Of a DNA stretch of 38,550 nt, positions 1 to 8,152 are shown in pieces. The stretch spans positions 1 through 38,550 of the forward strand of contig HF985980.1 of assembly GCA_000431015.1 (NCBI GenBank), in the 5' to 3' direction. The stretch is from Alistipes sp. CAG:514 (GTDB lineage: Bacteria > Bacteroidota > Bacteroidia > Bacteroidales > UBA932). A program made the position numbers and the translations under genes. The notes under the pieces were generated by a model, which was not told the DNA's origin, did not search any database, and was given only the letters and a program-made list of their open reading frames with translations. The first letter of the stretch is position 1. Every line of letters begins with the position of its first letter.

Positions 1-47
1 GGAAGGAGGTATTTTGATGCGGTTGCCCTGCAAAATTTCCCGTTCCG

Positions 48-78
48 TTGCAAAATTATGTGAAAAACGCTAATTTCG
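48..78 (+). promoter_or_regulatory. Possible promoter for the YigZ-pyrB pair
   Basis: A TTG at 48-50 is followed 20 nt later by TAATTTCG at 71-78, which is one mismatch from TAnnTTTG. The leader to the yigZ start would be about 90 nt and would include the degenerate REP at 101-126. The call rests on motif similarity only. Confidence 0.3.
51..58 (-). promoter_or_regulatory. Possible leftward -7 promoter element
   Basis: On the - strand this reads TAATTTTG, an exact match to the Bacteroidota -7 element TAnnTTTG. It would drive a gene lying left of the window, divergent from yigZ. No convincing -33 TTTG is seen at the usual spacing, so this is a weak call. Confidence 0.25.
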
Positions 79-100
79 TGTCTCAGGAACGAGCGGCTCC

Positions 101-126
101 GACGCTTCGACAAGCCCGGTGGCCGG
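101..126 (-). repeat. REP-like palindrome, degenerate copy 1
   Basis: Reads gacgcttcgacaagcccggt followed by ggccgg. It resembles the family form gtcgcttcgacaggctcagc + gaccgg found elsewhere in the window, with several substitutions. It lies in the yigZ leader. Confidence 0.5.
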
Positions 127-176
127 ATTCAGCAAGCGTTACAGAACAAGTTGGTAGTCTTTGAGGATTACTTATT

Positions 177-797
177 ATGGAGACACCAGAAAACATCATC
201 CGAGACTCCTACAGGAGCATCTCCGGACCGGCTGAGGGGCTGTTCAAAGACAACGGCAGCCGCTTCATCTCATTCGCTTTTCCTGTCGAGACGGAAGATG
301 AGGTCAAGAGTATCGTAGGCGACCTCAAGAAAAAATACCACGACGCGCGACATCATTGCTACGCCTACCGCCTGGGCTATCTCGGGGACAGGTTCAGGGC
401 CAACGACGACGGGGAGCCTTCCTCCTCCGCCGGCAGACCCATTCTCGGACAGATCGAATCCAAGGGACTCAGCGACGTACTGGTGGTCGTGGTACGCTAC
501 TTCGGCGGGATCAAGCTCGGCGTCCCCGGGCTTATCAGGGCCTACAAGACATCCACGGCGGAGGCACTCGAAAAAGCGGGAAGCGTGGAGAAGGTCGCCG
601 GGAAATGGTTCCAGGTCTCCTTCGGCTACGAGGCGATGAACAGCGTGATGAAGATCCTGAAAGACATGGATCTGCGGCAGCAAGGCCAGAATTTCGGCTC
701 CGAATGCTCGCTCCGGACATGGGTGCGCCTGTCCGCGGAGAATGATTTCCGGTCAAGAATGGAGAAAGTTGAGAATTGTCACATAAACGAACTTTAA
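177..797 (+). CDS. yigZ: YigZ/IMPACT family protein
   Basis: A 206-aa protein of the YigZ/IMPACT family (UPF0029), a conserved cytoplasmic family whose bacterial role is not firmly established; eukaryotic IMPACT modulates Gcn2 signalling. The N-terminal IMPACT domain spans about residues 20-130 and shows DDGEPSSSAGRPIL (77-90) and VVRYFGGIKLG (105-115), the two best conserved blocks. The C-terminal part, about 140-200, fits the DUF1949 ferredoxin-like domain. Length matches the family. The ATG at 177 follows an AT-rich stretch. The pyrB start lies 11 nt after the stop, so the two are probably co-transcribed. The family call is firm; the cellular role is unknown. Confidence 0.93.
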   Translation: METPENIIRDSYRSISGPAEGLFKDNGSRFISFAFPVETEDEVKSIVGDLKKKYHDARHHCYAYRLGYLGDRFRANDDGEPSSSAGRPILGQIESKGLSDVLVVVVRYFGGIKLGVPGLIRAYKTSTAEALEKAGSVEKVAGKWFQVSFGYEAMNSVMKILKDMDLRQQGQNFGSECSLRTWVRLSAENDFRSRMEKVENCHINEL

Positions 798-808
798 AAC
801 ATAAGATT

Positions 809-1714
809 ATGCCTAAGAGTCTAATTTCTATCCAGGATTTCTCCAAGGAAGAAGTCCTTCACATCCTTGAGGTCGCCAAGGAGTTCGAGGCCGACAGAGA
901 GCAGAATTTCCTTGCCGGCAAGGTCATCGCCTGCCTGTTCTTCGAGCCATCGACAAGGACGAGGCTGTCCTTTGAGGCCGCTGTCAACAGACTCGGCGCC
1001 AGAGTGATCGGCTTCCCGGACAACCGCAACACCAGCCAAAGGAAGGGAGAGACCCTGGAGGACACGATAAAGATTGTGTCTAACTATGTGGACATGATAG
1101 TGATGAGGCATCCGCAGGCCGGAGCCGCCGACATCGCCGCCTCCGTGGCATCTGTGCCGGTCATCAACGCCGGCGACGGAGCCAACCAGCATCCTTCCCA
1201 GACCCTGCTCGACCTCTATGCGGTCCAGAAGACCCAAGGCAGACTCGACGGACTGACAGTGAATATGGTCGGAGACCTCAAGTATGGCCGCGCCGTCCAT
1301 TCCCTCGTGGAGGCGCTGCGCTGGTTCGACCCGCGCTTCATATTCACATCCCCTGAGGAGCTGAACATGCCGAAGAAGTATCTTGAGATGCTTGACCATG
1401 AAGGAATTGACTACAGGCAGACGGACAGGATCGAGGACGGACTCGACGAGTGCGACATCCTCTACATGACCAGAGTCCAGCAGGAGAGGTTCCCTGACCA
1501 GGAGGAATATGACAAGGTGAAGGATGTCTACAGGCTCACGGCCTCCATGCTCGGCGGAGTGAAGCCTAACATGAAGATCATGCATCCGCTCCCGAGGGTC
1601 AACGAGATCTCTACTGACGTTGACGACACCCCGTACGCCTACTACTTCCAGCAGGCAGGAGGAGGGATGTACGTCCGGATGGCGATAATCTCCTACCTTC
1701 TCGGGTACCGGTAG
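809..1714 (+). CDS. pyrB: Aspartate carbamoyltransferase catalytic subunit
   Basis: Catalyses carbamoyl phosphate + L-aspartate to N-carbamoyl-L-aspartate, the committed step of pyrimidine synthesis, in the cytoplasm. The 301-aa product carries the carbamoyl-phosphate motif FEPSTRTRLSFE (45-56), the SQRKGE loop (76-81), GDGANQHPSQ (about 123-132) and HPLPR (about 256-260), so all catalytic landmarks are present. I chose ATG 809 over an upstream in-frame TTG (776) because the TTG lies inside the yigZ coding end and the family N-terminus begins at MPKSLISIQD. In Bacteroides and enterobacteria the regulatory gene pyrI usually follows pyrB; here the next gene is serC, so no regulatory subunit is encoded nearby. 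Confidence 0.95.
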   Translation: MPKSLISIQDFSKEEVLHILEVAKEFEADREQNFLAGKVIACLFFEPSTRTRLSFEAAVNRLGARVIGFPDNRNTSQRKGETLEDTIKIVSNYVDMIVMRHPQAGAADIAASVASVPVINAGDGANQHPSQTLLDLYAVQKTQGRLDGLTVNMVGDLKYGRAVHSLVEALRWFDPRFIFTSPEELNMPKKYLEMLDHEGIDYRQTDRIEDGLDECDILYMTRVQQERFPDQEEYDKVKDVYRLTASMLGGVKPNMKIMHPLPRVNEISTDVDDTPYAYYFQQAGGGMYVRMAIISYLLGYR

Positions 1715-1753
1715 CACTGATTTCCGGCATTTCGCCCGATTTTGTGCCAAAAA

Positions 1754-1786
1754 TTGGGTAAATCCTTTTAATTTGTCTATCTTTAC
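1754..1786 (+). promoter_or_regulatory. Likely promoter of the serC operon
   Basis: TTGG at 1754-1757 and TATCTTTA at 1779-1786 (one mismatch from TAnnTTTG) are separated by 21 nt. The 127-nt pyrB-serC gap is AT-rich compared with its surroundings. A start about 7 nt downstream would give a leader of roughly 50 nt before serC. Confidence 0.4.
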
Positions 1787-1841
1787 CGCGAAATCAGTTT
1801 TGATTTTAAACCGCTTGTTTTAATAATACTTTGAAACCATA

Positions 1842-2921
1842 ATGGACATGAAAAAAGTACACGTTTTCAACGCCGGCCCATGCCTGCTTCCGCAGGTGGC
1901 CATCGACAATGCCATTGAGGCCCTCAAGGATTTCAAAGGCACAGGTGTCTCTGTTCTCAGCATCTCCCACCGCACAAAGGAGTGGGACGCGACCATGGAC
2001 GAGTGCCGCGCACTCTGGAGAGAGCTTCTGAATATTCCCGAGACACACGAGATCGTGTTCCTCGGAGGCGGTGCGTCTTTGCAGTTCCTCTATGTGGCTA
2101 TGAACTACCTTGAGAAGAAGGCGGCCTATCTTGAGACAGGTGTCTGGGCGAAGAAAGCCCTCAAGGAGGCCAAGGGAATCGGCGAGGCTTACGCTCTCGC
2201 AAGCTCGGCTGACAAGAACTACTCTTACATTCCTAAGGGATACGAGATTCCTACGGACATCGACTACTTCCACATCACCACGAACAACACCATCTACGGC
2301 ACCGAGATCAAGGAGGACATCGACTGCCCTGTTCCGCTCATCGCCGATATGTCATCCGACATTATGAGCCGTCCTGTGGACGTGAGCAAGTACGATCTCA
2401 TCTACGGTGGCGCCCAGAAGAACGTCGGTCCTGCCGGCGTGATCTTCGCCATCATCAGGAAGGACTCCCTCGGAAGGGTTTCAAGGTACCTCCCTGCGAT
2501 GCTTGACTACCGCAACCACATCGAGAAACTCTCAATGTACAACACACCGCCGGTATTCTCCATATTCATGATGAACGAGACCTTGAAGTGGCTCAAGAGC
2601 ATCGGTGGAGTTCCTGCCATCCAGAAGATCAACCAGCGGAAGGCTGACCTGCTATATTCAGAGATCGACCGCAACCCTCTGTTTGTCGGCACCGCCGCGA
2701 AGGAGGACCGCTCGCTGATGAACGTCTGCTTCGTGATGGCTCCTGGCTACGAGGCTCTTCAGGATGAGTTCCTTGCGTTCGCCAAGGAGCGCGGCATGAT
2801 CGGCATCAAGGGTCACCGCTCGGTCGGAGGCTTCAGGGCTTCCCTCTACAACGCCTGCACAGTCGAGGACGTTCAGGCTCTTGTTGACTGCATGAAAGAA
2901 TTTGAGGAACTTAAGAAATAG
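1842..2921 (+). CDS. serC: Phosphoserine aminotransferase
   Basis: Second step of phosphorylated serine synthesis: 3-phosphohydroxypyruvate + glutamate to O-phosphoserine + 2-oxoglutarate; SerC also acts in pyridoxal phosphate synthesis in some bacteria. The 359-aa length is typical. Visible landmarks are NAGP (10-13) near the N-terminus, SHR (42-44), the glycine-rich GGGAS (75-79) and the PLP lysine K193 in YGGAQKNVGPAG. The C-terminal segment around GHRSVGGFRASLYNA is the conserved phosphate-binding end. A second ATG two codons on (1848) is an equally possible start. Only 5 nt separate it from the dehydrogenase gene that performs the preceding step, so this is an operon. Confidence 0.97.
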   Translation: MDMKKVHVFNAGPCLLPQVAIDNAIEALKDFKGTGVSVLSISHRTKEWDATMDECRALWRELLNIPETHEIVFLGGGASLQFLYVAMNYLEKKAAYLETGVWAKKALKEAKGIGEAYALASSADKNYSYIPKGYEIPTDIDYFHITTNNTIYGTEIKEDIDCPVPLIADMSSDIMSRPVDVSKYDLIYGGAQKNVGPAGVIFAIIRKDSLGRVSRYLPAMLDYRNHIEKLSMYNTPPVFSIFMMNETLKWLKSIGGVPAIQKINQRKADLLYSEIDRNPLFVGTAAKEDRSLMNVCFVMAPGYEALQDEFLAFAKERGMIGIKGHRSVGGFRASLYNACTVEDVQALVDCMKEFEELKK

Positions 2922-2926
2922 ACATC

Positions 2927-3847
2927 ATGAAAGTATTGGTCGCAACACAGAAGCCTTTCTCAGCGGCAGCCGTCGCCGGGATCAAGGAAATCGTCACCGG
3001 AGCAGGGCACGAGTTCGCCGCTCTTGAGAAGTACGCTGACGCTTCGGAGCTCATCGCAGCCGTCGCTGACGTGGACGCTCTTATCATCCGTTCCGACAAA
3101 GTCACAGCCGAAGTGCTTGACGCCGCGAAACAGTTGAAGATCGTTGTCCGTGCCGGAGCCGGTTATGACAACGTTGACCTCGCCGCGGCGACCGCGCACA
3201 ACGTGGTCGTCATGAACACTCCGGGACAGAACTCCAACGCTGTCGCCGAACTTGCCATCGCCATGATGATCTATATGTCCCGCAACCAGTTCACTCCTGC
3301 CACGGGATCCGAGATCCAGGGCAAGAAGGTCGGCATCCAGGCCTTCGGCAACGTGGGTCGTCTGGTCGGCAAGAAGGCCGAGGCTCTGGGAATGAGTGTT
3401 ATGGCCATCGACCCGTTCATTCCTGCGGAGAAGATTCGTGAGGCCGGAGCGGAGCCAGCCGATTCGCTTGAGCATATGTACGCATCCTGCGACTTCATCT
3501 CCGTGCATATTCCTGCCACCCCTCAGACCATCGGTTCGATCGGCTACGACCTGATCACCAAGATGCCTAAGGGAGCCTGTCTGGTGAACACCGCCCGCAA
3601 GGAGGTCATCGACGAGGCCGGACTGGAGAAGGCTCTTGAGGAAAGGACTGACCTTAAGTACATTACCGACGTAGCCCCTGACAACTACGCCGCACTGAAG
3701 GAGAAGTTCGGCGTACGCATCTTCGCCACTCCTAAGAAGATGGGCGCGCAGACCGCCGAGGCCAACATGAACGCAGGCCTTGCTGCCGCTCGCCAGATTG
3801 TGGACTTCTTCGCTACAGGCAACACCCGTTTCCAGGTCAACAAGTAA
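2927..3847 (+). CDS. serA: D-3-phosphoglycerate dehydrogenase, Lys-type
   Basis: NAD-dependent oxidation of 3-phosphoglycerate, the first step of serine synthesis. It is a 306-aa short form without the C-terminal ACT regulatory domain. The Rossmann segment reads GIQAFGNVG (136-144). The active-site Arg lies in NTARKEV (R224). The canonical catalytic His (TPHxGAxT) is replaced by Lys: TPK270KMGAQT. This matches the lysine class of phosphoglycerate dehydrogenases described for Bacteroides relatives and Entamoeba. Lack of the ACT domain suggests no classical serine feedback through that site (inference). It lies between serC and a DUF1015 gene, the usual Bacteroidales arrangement, which supports the assignment over other 2-hydroxyacid dehydrogenases. 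Confidence 0.93.
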   Translation: MKVLVATQKPFSAAAVAGIKEIVTGAGHEFAALEKYADASELIAAVADVDALIIRSDKVTAEVLDAAKQLKIVVRAGAGYDNVDLAAATAHNVVVMNTPGQNSNAVAELAIAMMIYMSRNQFTPATGSEIQGKKVGIQAFGNVGRLVGKKAEALGMSVMAIDPFIPAEKIREAGAEPADSLEHMYASCDFISVHIPATPQTIGSIGYDLITKMPKGACLVNTARKEVIDEAGLEKALEERTDLKYITDVAPDNYAALKEKFGVRIFATPKKMGAQTAEANMNAGLAAARQIVDFFATGNTRFQVNK

Positions 3848-3976
3848 TTTATGAATATTCAGATGGCGCCACTGCCTTTGCTCTGGTGCCATCTATTCCA
3901 AAAGCCGTTCAGGCTGCCTGAAAGAGATTCTTCCAGGCACATTGGAACATTCATTCAACATTTTTCCAAGAATATT

Positions 3977-5218
3977 ATGGTAAGAGTAAAACCGTTCGCG
4001 GCGATCAGGCCGCCGAAAGATATTGTGACAGAGGTGGCAGCCCCGCCTTATGACGTGCTTAACTCCGAAGAGGCCAAGGAGATGGCCGGAGAGAAATCCC
4101 TCCTCCACATCACCAAGCCGGAGATCGACTTCAACCCTATCCTTGAGGATCACGACCCTAAGGTCTATGACGAGGCCGTGAAGAATTTCAAGGAGTGGCA
4201 GAAGAAGGGCTGGCTCAGGCGCGACCCTAAGGAGTGCTACTACGTCTATGCCCAGACCATGGAAGGCCGCACACAGTACGGACTCGTACTCTGCGCCCAC
4301 ACGGATGACTACGCTTCCGGCAAGATCAAGAAGCACGAGCTCACCCGCAAGGACAAGGAGGATGACAGAATGGTTCACGTACGCATCCAGAACGCCAACA
4401 TCGAGCCGGTGTTCTTCGCCTACAAGGACAACCACGTTCTGAACGAGATTGTCGCCCAGACCGTCAAGAAGGCTCCGGAGTACGATTTCATCGACGAGAA
4501 CAAGTTCGGCCACAAGTTCTGGGTGATTGATGACGACAAGACCATCGACCAGATCACAAGGCTGTTCCAGAACGATGTTGACGCTTTCTATGTTGCTGAC
4601 GGTCACCACCGTACAGCAGCAGCCGCTCGCGTCGGAGCCGAGAAGAGGGCTCAGAACCCGAACCACACCGGAGACGAGGAGTACAACTTCTTTATGGCAG
4701 TGTGCTTCCCGGAGAGCCAGCTGAAGATCCTGGACTACAACCGTGTCGTAAAGGATCTGAACGGTCTTTCCAAGGAACAGTTCATCGCCGCTCTTGAGGA
4801 GAACTTCACGGTCCGCGAGATGGGTAAGGAAATCTACCACCCTGACCATCTGCACAACTTCTCGATGTACCTTGACGGGAAGTGGTACTCTATGGAGGCT
4901 CTTCCTGGCCGGTACGACGACAAGGATCCGATTGGAGTCCTGGATGTCACGATCCTCTCGAACCTCGTACTTGACAAAGTGCTTGGAATCAAGGATCTGC
5001 GCACGGACAAGAGAATTGATTTCGTAGGTGGTATCAGAGGCCTTGGCGAGCTGAGCCGCAGGGTTGACAGCGGTGAGATGAAGGTCGCCTTCGCGCTTTA
5101 CCCTGTCTCTATGCAGCAGCTCATCGACATCGCCGACACCGGCAACATAATGCCTCCGAAGACGACGTGGTTCGAGCCGAAACTCCGTTCCGGCCTCGCC
5201 ATCCACACTCTCGACTAG
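3977..5218 (+). CDS. DUF1015 family protein
   Basis: A 413-aa protein of the DUF1015 family (often annotated SpsC-like or HTH-containing), biochemical activity unknown. It opens with VRVKPFAAIRPP and APPYDVLN, both typical, and has the conserved ADGHHRTAAAA block near residue 205. ATG 3977 was chosen instead of the in-frame ATG at 3851: the 42 extra residues look unlike the family and lie only 3 nt after serA, whereas 3977 gives the usual family N-terminus and length. The gene recurs next to serC-serA in Bacteroidales, so a link to serine or one-carbon metabolism is suspected by association only. Confidence 0.9.
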   Translation: MVRVKPFAAIRPPKDIVTEVAAPPYDVLNSEEAKEMAGEKSLLHITKPEIDFNPILEDHDPKVYDEAVKNFKEWQKKGWLRRDPKECYYVYAQTMEGRTQYGLVLCAHTDDYASGKIKKHELTRKDKEDDRMVHVRIQNANIEPVFFAYKDNHVLNEIVAQTVKKAPEYDFIDENKFGHKFWVIDDDKTIDQITRLFQNDVDAFYVADGHHRTAAAARVGAEKRAQNPNHTGDEEYNFFMAVCFPESQLKILDYNRVVKDLNGLSKEQFIAALEENFTVREMGKEIYHPDHLHNFSMYLDGKWYSMEALPGRYDDKDPIGVLDVTILSNLVLDKVLGIKDLRTDKRIDFVGGIRGLGELSRRVDSGEMKVAFALYPVSMQQLIDIADTGNIMPPKTTWFEPKLRSGLAIHTLD

Positions 5219-5267
5219 AATCATCACGACCTTACACGGCCTGGCCACCAGGTCAGCCTTGCGGCCC

Positions 5268-5292
5268 GGTCGCCGAGTCTTTCGTAGTGACC
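5268..5292 (+). repeat. REP-like palindrome, degenerate copy 2
   Basis: A 25-nt copy with ends GGTCGCC and TAGTGACC around a GAG-CTTTCG core. It aligns to the better conserved copy at 10083-10106 with about five substitutions. It lies 50 nt after the DUF1015 stop. Confidence 0.55.
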
Positions 5293-5376
5293 TTCAAGCC
5301 AGTACAGAAACGCACCGACACAAGGACTGAGGCGGTCACGCCAGAAGGTCGACTAATTATGAATTCAAAATCAGCG

Positions 5377-5407
5377 TTATCCTTCCGCCCGACCGACGGA
5401 AGGATAA
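5377..5407 (+). terminator. Hairpin, probable terminator
   Basis: A perfect 11-bp stem (TTATCCTTCCG / CGGAAGGATAA) with a 9-nt loop, followed by TTGTTTTACC. It lies about 160 nt after the DUF1015 stop and could end transcription of the serC-serA-DUF1015 operon. The U-run is short and interrupted, so efficiency is uncertain. Confidence 0.55.
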
Positions 5408-5551
5408 TTGTTTTACCGCCCCCGACAGAGCGCCTCCCATCGGAATACGATCAGTAGACTTCCGGTGGCAATGCAGACAAGCCTCGGATGTTATCCGGTA
5501 GTTGAGTAATCATTAAGAAGAGCGCCTAAGAGGCAGCACCCCGAATAGCAC

Positions 5552-5703
5552 TTTTTACGAAACACGTTCAGCCCAAAGGGCTTTGGGGGCCAGTGGAAGC
5601 ATGAGTGTGTTGAAAAAGTAGAGAGAAAAGATGAGAGTTATTCAACATATTCATTGATTGGCGGCATTCAGTCGCGTTTTTACCTGAACGTGTTTTGTAA
5701 AAC
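5552..5703. repeat. 152-bp element bounded by inverted repeats
   Basis: Terminal inverted repeats at 5552-5571 and 5684-5703 match at 18 of 20 positions (core AAACACGTTCAG). Inside are a small palindrome CCCAAAGGGCTTTGGG at 5572-5587 and a TGTTGAA/TTCAACA pair. No transposase or long ORF is inside, and I see no clear target-site duplication. It could be a MITE-like element or a structured RNA. Confidence 0.45.
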
Positions 5704-5903
5704 TCCGGTTGCCAAGGCTACCGTGTATTTCTAACCATGCCTGAAGTTCCTAATTGTCCATTTTGTCTTTGAACAAGAACTTAGTAATCCTTAAAAAATA
5801 AGGAGACAGATGCAAGAATCCGGTATAGAGGGATTTTGTAAAGGTAAATTGCCTGAATGTGGCAAACACTCGGGCTTTGGTTTGACAACAATACGGGTGA
5901 CTT

Positions 5904-6485
5904 ATGAAAACCATTAACAAGGCGACGCTGGTTCTGGCCGGACTGTTGGCCTTCTGCGCGTCGGCGTCTGCACAGAAAAGCCATGATTTCAAGACTCACG
6001 AGATTCGTGTGGGAATCTCCCCTGTTCCTTTCTGGGCCACTTTGGGAGGATTCGAAGACCGGGAAAGGAAAGGTGTTCTGGAGGAGATCTACGGCGACAA
6101 GGAAGGCAAATCGCGCGTATTCCCGCTGCTCAGCATTTCCTACAACCACTATCTCAAAAACTGGTTCTCGCTGAACACCAGACTTTCTTACTCAGGCCGG
6201 TACAACTACATCTACACCGGAGCAGACTCTCATGTGGACCATCTTGAGATCAATCCGGTAATCAACATCATGGAGGTGGCACAATTCACCTACATGAGGA
6301 AAGAGAAAGTCAGGCTGTACTCAGGCGTAGGACTGGGCATCAGCACGCTTTACGGGTCTTTAATCCCGGCGATACAGTTCACGTTCTTCGGAGTCTCCTT
6401 CGGAAAGAAGGTCTTCGGCTTCGTGGAGACCGGAGGTGGAACAGAGTACTTCTCGGTTCACGGAGGAATTGGCTACAGGTTTTAG
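5904..6485 (+). CDS. Small outer-membrane beta-barrel-like protein
   Basis: A 193-aa exported protein of unknown function. Residues 1-24 form a Sec signal peptide (basic MKTINK, hydrophobic stretch, SASAQ cleavage region). The mature part has alternating strand-like segments rich in Tyr, Phe and Gly, and ends in GGIGYRF with a terminal Phe, the usual C-terminal residue of outer-membrane barrels. The length would suit a small barrel of about eight strands (inference). No catalytic motif is visible. It is followed 113 nt later by a lipoprotein gene with which it may be expressed; I could not identify a good promoter in front of it. Confidence 0.7.
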   Translation: MKTINKATLVLAGLLAFCASASAQKSHDFKTHEIRVGISPVPFWATLGGFEDRERKGVLEEIYGDKEGKSRVFPLLSISYNHYLKNWFSLNTRLSYSGRYNYIYTGADSHVDHLEINPVINIMEVAQFTYMRKEKVRLYSGVGLGISTLYGSLIPAIQFTFFGVSFGKKVFGFVETGGGTEYFSVHGGIGYRF

Positions 6486-6598
6486 GCGGCGCGCGATGAC
6501 TGAAAGCTCATCATCGGAACCAGCCGGAGGTAAAGAATAAGCCGCCTCGGAATTGGCTAAGATGTAATTATTTGACTACAAATTAAATTCAGAAAGCA

Positions 6599-7273
6599 AT
6601 GAAAAGGTACATAATCCCCATCCTGCTTGGCACAATCATATTCAACGGCTGCAGGAAGGATGACAATTGGCCGACGGCTGAGGAGAGGCTGAATAACGGA
6701 GCGAAGGAGCTTTTCCGCAAGACCGTCTCCGAAGCCGTGAACGCTGTTGAGTTCTGCGAGGCATTCCAGGACTATCTCGACGCTCCTGGTGATGATAAGA
6801 TCCTGGATAAGTACAAGGATATAAGGAAAACCGTCTCTAAGGTCGGCGATAATGCCTACGAAGTGTCAGGTTACGGGGGGCTGTACGGAAAGTTCAGCAC
6901 AAACGGATTGTCAATGAAAGCCAAGGAAGGAATTATGGTCATGGACATCAACAAGGGTTCATTGACAGTCACTTGCGTCGAAAAGGACGAATGGGAGATC
7001 AGATCTCGAAACGGGAATTCGATCTTCGACTTCGACGAGGGCATCAACTACTTCGCTACCTACAGGAAAGCGGCCTCAGACAAGCACAAGGCCGACATTA
7101 CCATCAAAGGGAAATTGACCAGCAGGAGCGGGGACACAAACGGCTACAGCGCCGAGTTCGTATCTGACGGGATCATTGAATATTTCGGCGGGAATGCCTA
7201 CTCTGGAATATTCAGGATGACAACCTTCGACAACAAAGGCAGCCGGCTTGATGATTATTCCCTCAGGCTCTGA
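6599..7273 (+). CDS. Hypothetical lipoprotein
   Basis: A 224-aa protein with a lipoprotein signal: MKRY, a hydrophobic stretch, then FNGC with the lipidated Cys at residue 18. Downstream of the Cys is KDD, consistent with a charged lipoprotein tail in Bacteroidota. The mature domain has many short strands of the kind seen in small beta-sandwich or barrel proteins (for example YEVSGYGGLYGKFSTNGL) but no motif I recognise. It is translated from ATG 6599 after an AT-rich leader. The upstream neighbour is a putative outer-membrane barrel, so an envelope role is likely; nothing more specific is supported. Confidence 0.65.
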   Translation: MKRYIIPILLGTIIFNGCRKDDNWPTAEERLNNGAKELFRKTVSEAVNAVEFCEAFQDYLDAPGDDKILDKYKDIRKTVSKVGDNAYEVSGYGGLYGKFSTNGLSMKAKEGIMVMDINKGSLTVTCVEKDEWEIRSRNGNSIFDFDEGINYFATYRKAASDKHKADITIKGKLTSRSGDTNGYSAEFVSDGIIEYFGGNAYSGIFRMTTFDNKGSRLDDYSLRL

Positions 7274-7295
7274 CAAGGCCTGCCTCGGGCTGGAG

Positions 7296-7350
7296 GGCGG
7301 CCAAGGAAGTGTCCGCGCCTTGAGCATCAGGGCCGCCAAGGGAGTTTTTG
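7296..7350 (+). terminator. Possible terminator after the lipoprotein gene
   Basis: GGCGGCC (7296-7302) can pair with GGCCGCC (7331-7337), enclosing a smaller AAGG/CCTT helix, and is followed by AAGGGAGTTTTTG. The loop is long, so this is tentative. Confidence 0.35.
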
Positions 7351-7383
7351 TCGCACATCCTTAAGTTTATACGGAATATTTAT

Positions 7384-7391
7384 TAATTTTG
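7384..7391 (+). promoter_or_regulatory. Promoter -7 element for the kinase-ligase pair
   Basis: TAATTTTG matches TAnnTTTG exactly and lies in an AT-rich island. The -33 position has TTAAG rather than TTTG, so only half the promoter is well matched. Transcription would begin near 7398, giving a leader of about 100 nt. Confidence 0.5.
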
Positions 7392-7501
7392 CATTGCGGC
7401 TCCTTTGCCGGCGGCAAAAAAACAAGTCGACCGTATTTTGGTGGCAGACTTATTCGGTGAAAGGTACCGCGTGAAGACTGAACACAATAAACATCAAGGA
7501 T

Positions 7502-8137
7502 ATGCACATCGCGATCGCAGGCAACATAGGCAGTGGCAAGACCACGCTGACAAAGATGCTGGCAGCCCACTACGGCTGGACTCCGAAGTTCGAATCGGTT
7601 GACTTCAACCCTTACCTTTCAGATTTTTACGCGGACATGGAGCGCTGGTCGTTCAACCTTCAGGTCTATTTCCTGAACAAAAGGTTCAAGGATGTCGTGG
7701 ACATCTCAAGATGCGAGGATGTCATCATCCAGGACAGGACGATCTACGAGGATGCCCGCATTTTCGCCCCGAACCTTCACGACATGGGGCTTATGAGCAC
7801 GAGGGACTTCGAGAACTACTCGGATCTTTTCGACCTCATGATGTCGCTGGTCAGCAAGCCGGATCTGCTGATCTACCTGAAATCAACGATTCCAAACCTG
7901 GTCGCGCAGATCCAGAAAAGAGGTCGGGAATATGAGAGCAGCATCCGCATCGACTATCTCACGGGCCTCAACAAGCGCTATGACGAGTGGATCTCCAAAT
8001 ACGACGGGCATCTTCTGGTCATCGATGTGGACAACATCAAATTCGAGAACCGTCCGGAGGATTTCCAGACAGTCACCGACAAGATCGACGCGGAACTTTT
8101 CGGACTGTTCCCGGAGGTCAGACAGATCAACGAATAA
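7502..8137 (+). CDS. Deoxynucleoside kinase (copy 1)
   Basis: Phosphorylates deoxynucleosides with a nucleoside triphosphate in the salvage of DNA precursors. The 211-aa protein has the P-loop GNIGSGKTT (7-15), the catalytic/base-recognition Glu in KFES (about 31), the DRT motif in QDRTIYED (78-80), and an Arg-rich lid segment around RGREYESS. This is the dNK/deoxyguanosine-deoxyadenosine kinase family. A second, clearly paralogous gene lies at 19307-19930 on the other strand. Substrate preference cannot be read from the sequence; by analogy with Lactobacillus dAK/dGK pairs the two could have different preferences. It precedes an acyl-CoA ligase by 15 nt, so co-transcription is likely. Confidence 0.9.
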   Translation: MHIAIAGNIGSGKTTLTKMLAAHYGWTPKFESVDFNPYLSDFYADMERWSFNLQVYFLNKRFKDVVDISRCEDVIIQDRTIYEDARIFAPNLHDMGLMSTRDFENYSDLFDLMMSLVSKPDLLIYLKSTIPNLVAQIQKRGREYESSIRIDYLTGLNKRYDEWISKYDGHLLVIDVDNIKFENRPEDFQTVTDKIDAELFGLFPEVRQINE

Positions 8138-8152
8138 TAAATCCAAATAAAT

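Larger units (their letters stand above)
5219..5903. other. 685-bp gene-free region
   Basis: No convincing gene is present: the short ORFs here lack family features and cross palindromes. It contains a degenerate REP (5268-5292), a terminator-like hairpin (5377-5407) and a 152-bp segment bounded by inverted repeats (5552-5703). The remainder, 5408-5551 and 5704-5903, shows nothing I can name; no tRNA-like cloverleaf was seen. It separates the serine operon from two exported-protein genes and looks like an accumulation site for small mobile or structural repeats. Confidence 0.6.

Noticed and set aside
5167..5457. 96-codon ORF crossing the DUF1015 end and a hairpin
   Set aside because: It overlaps the DUF1015 gene in another frame and runs through a REP and a terminator hairpin; it has no recognisable features.
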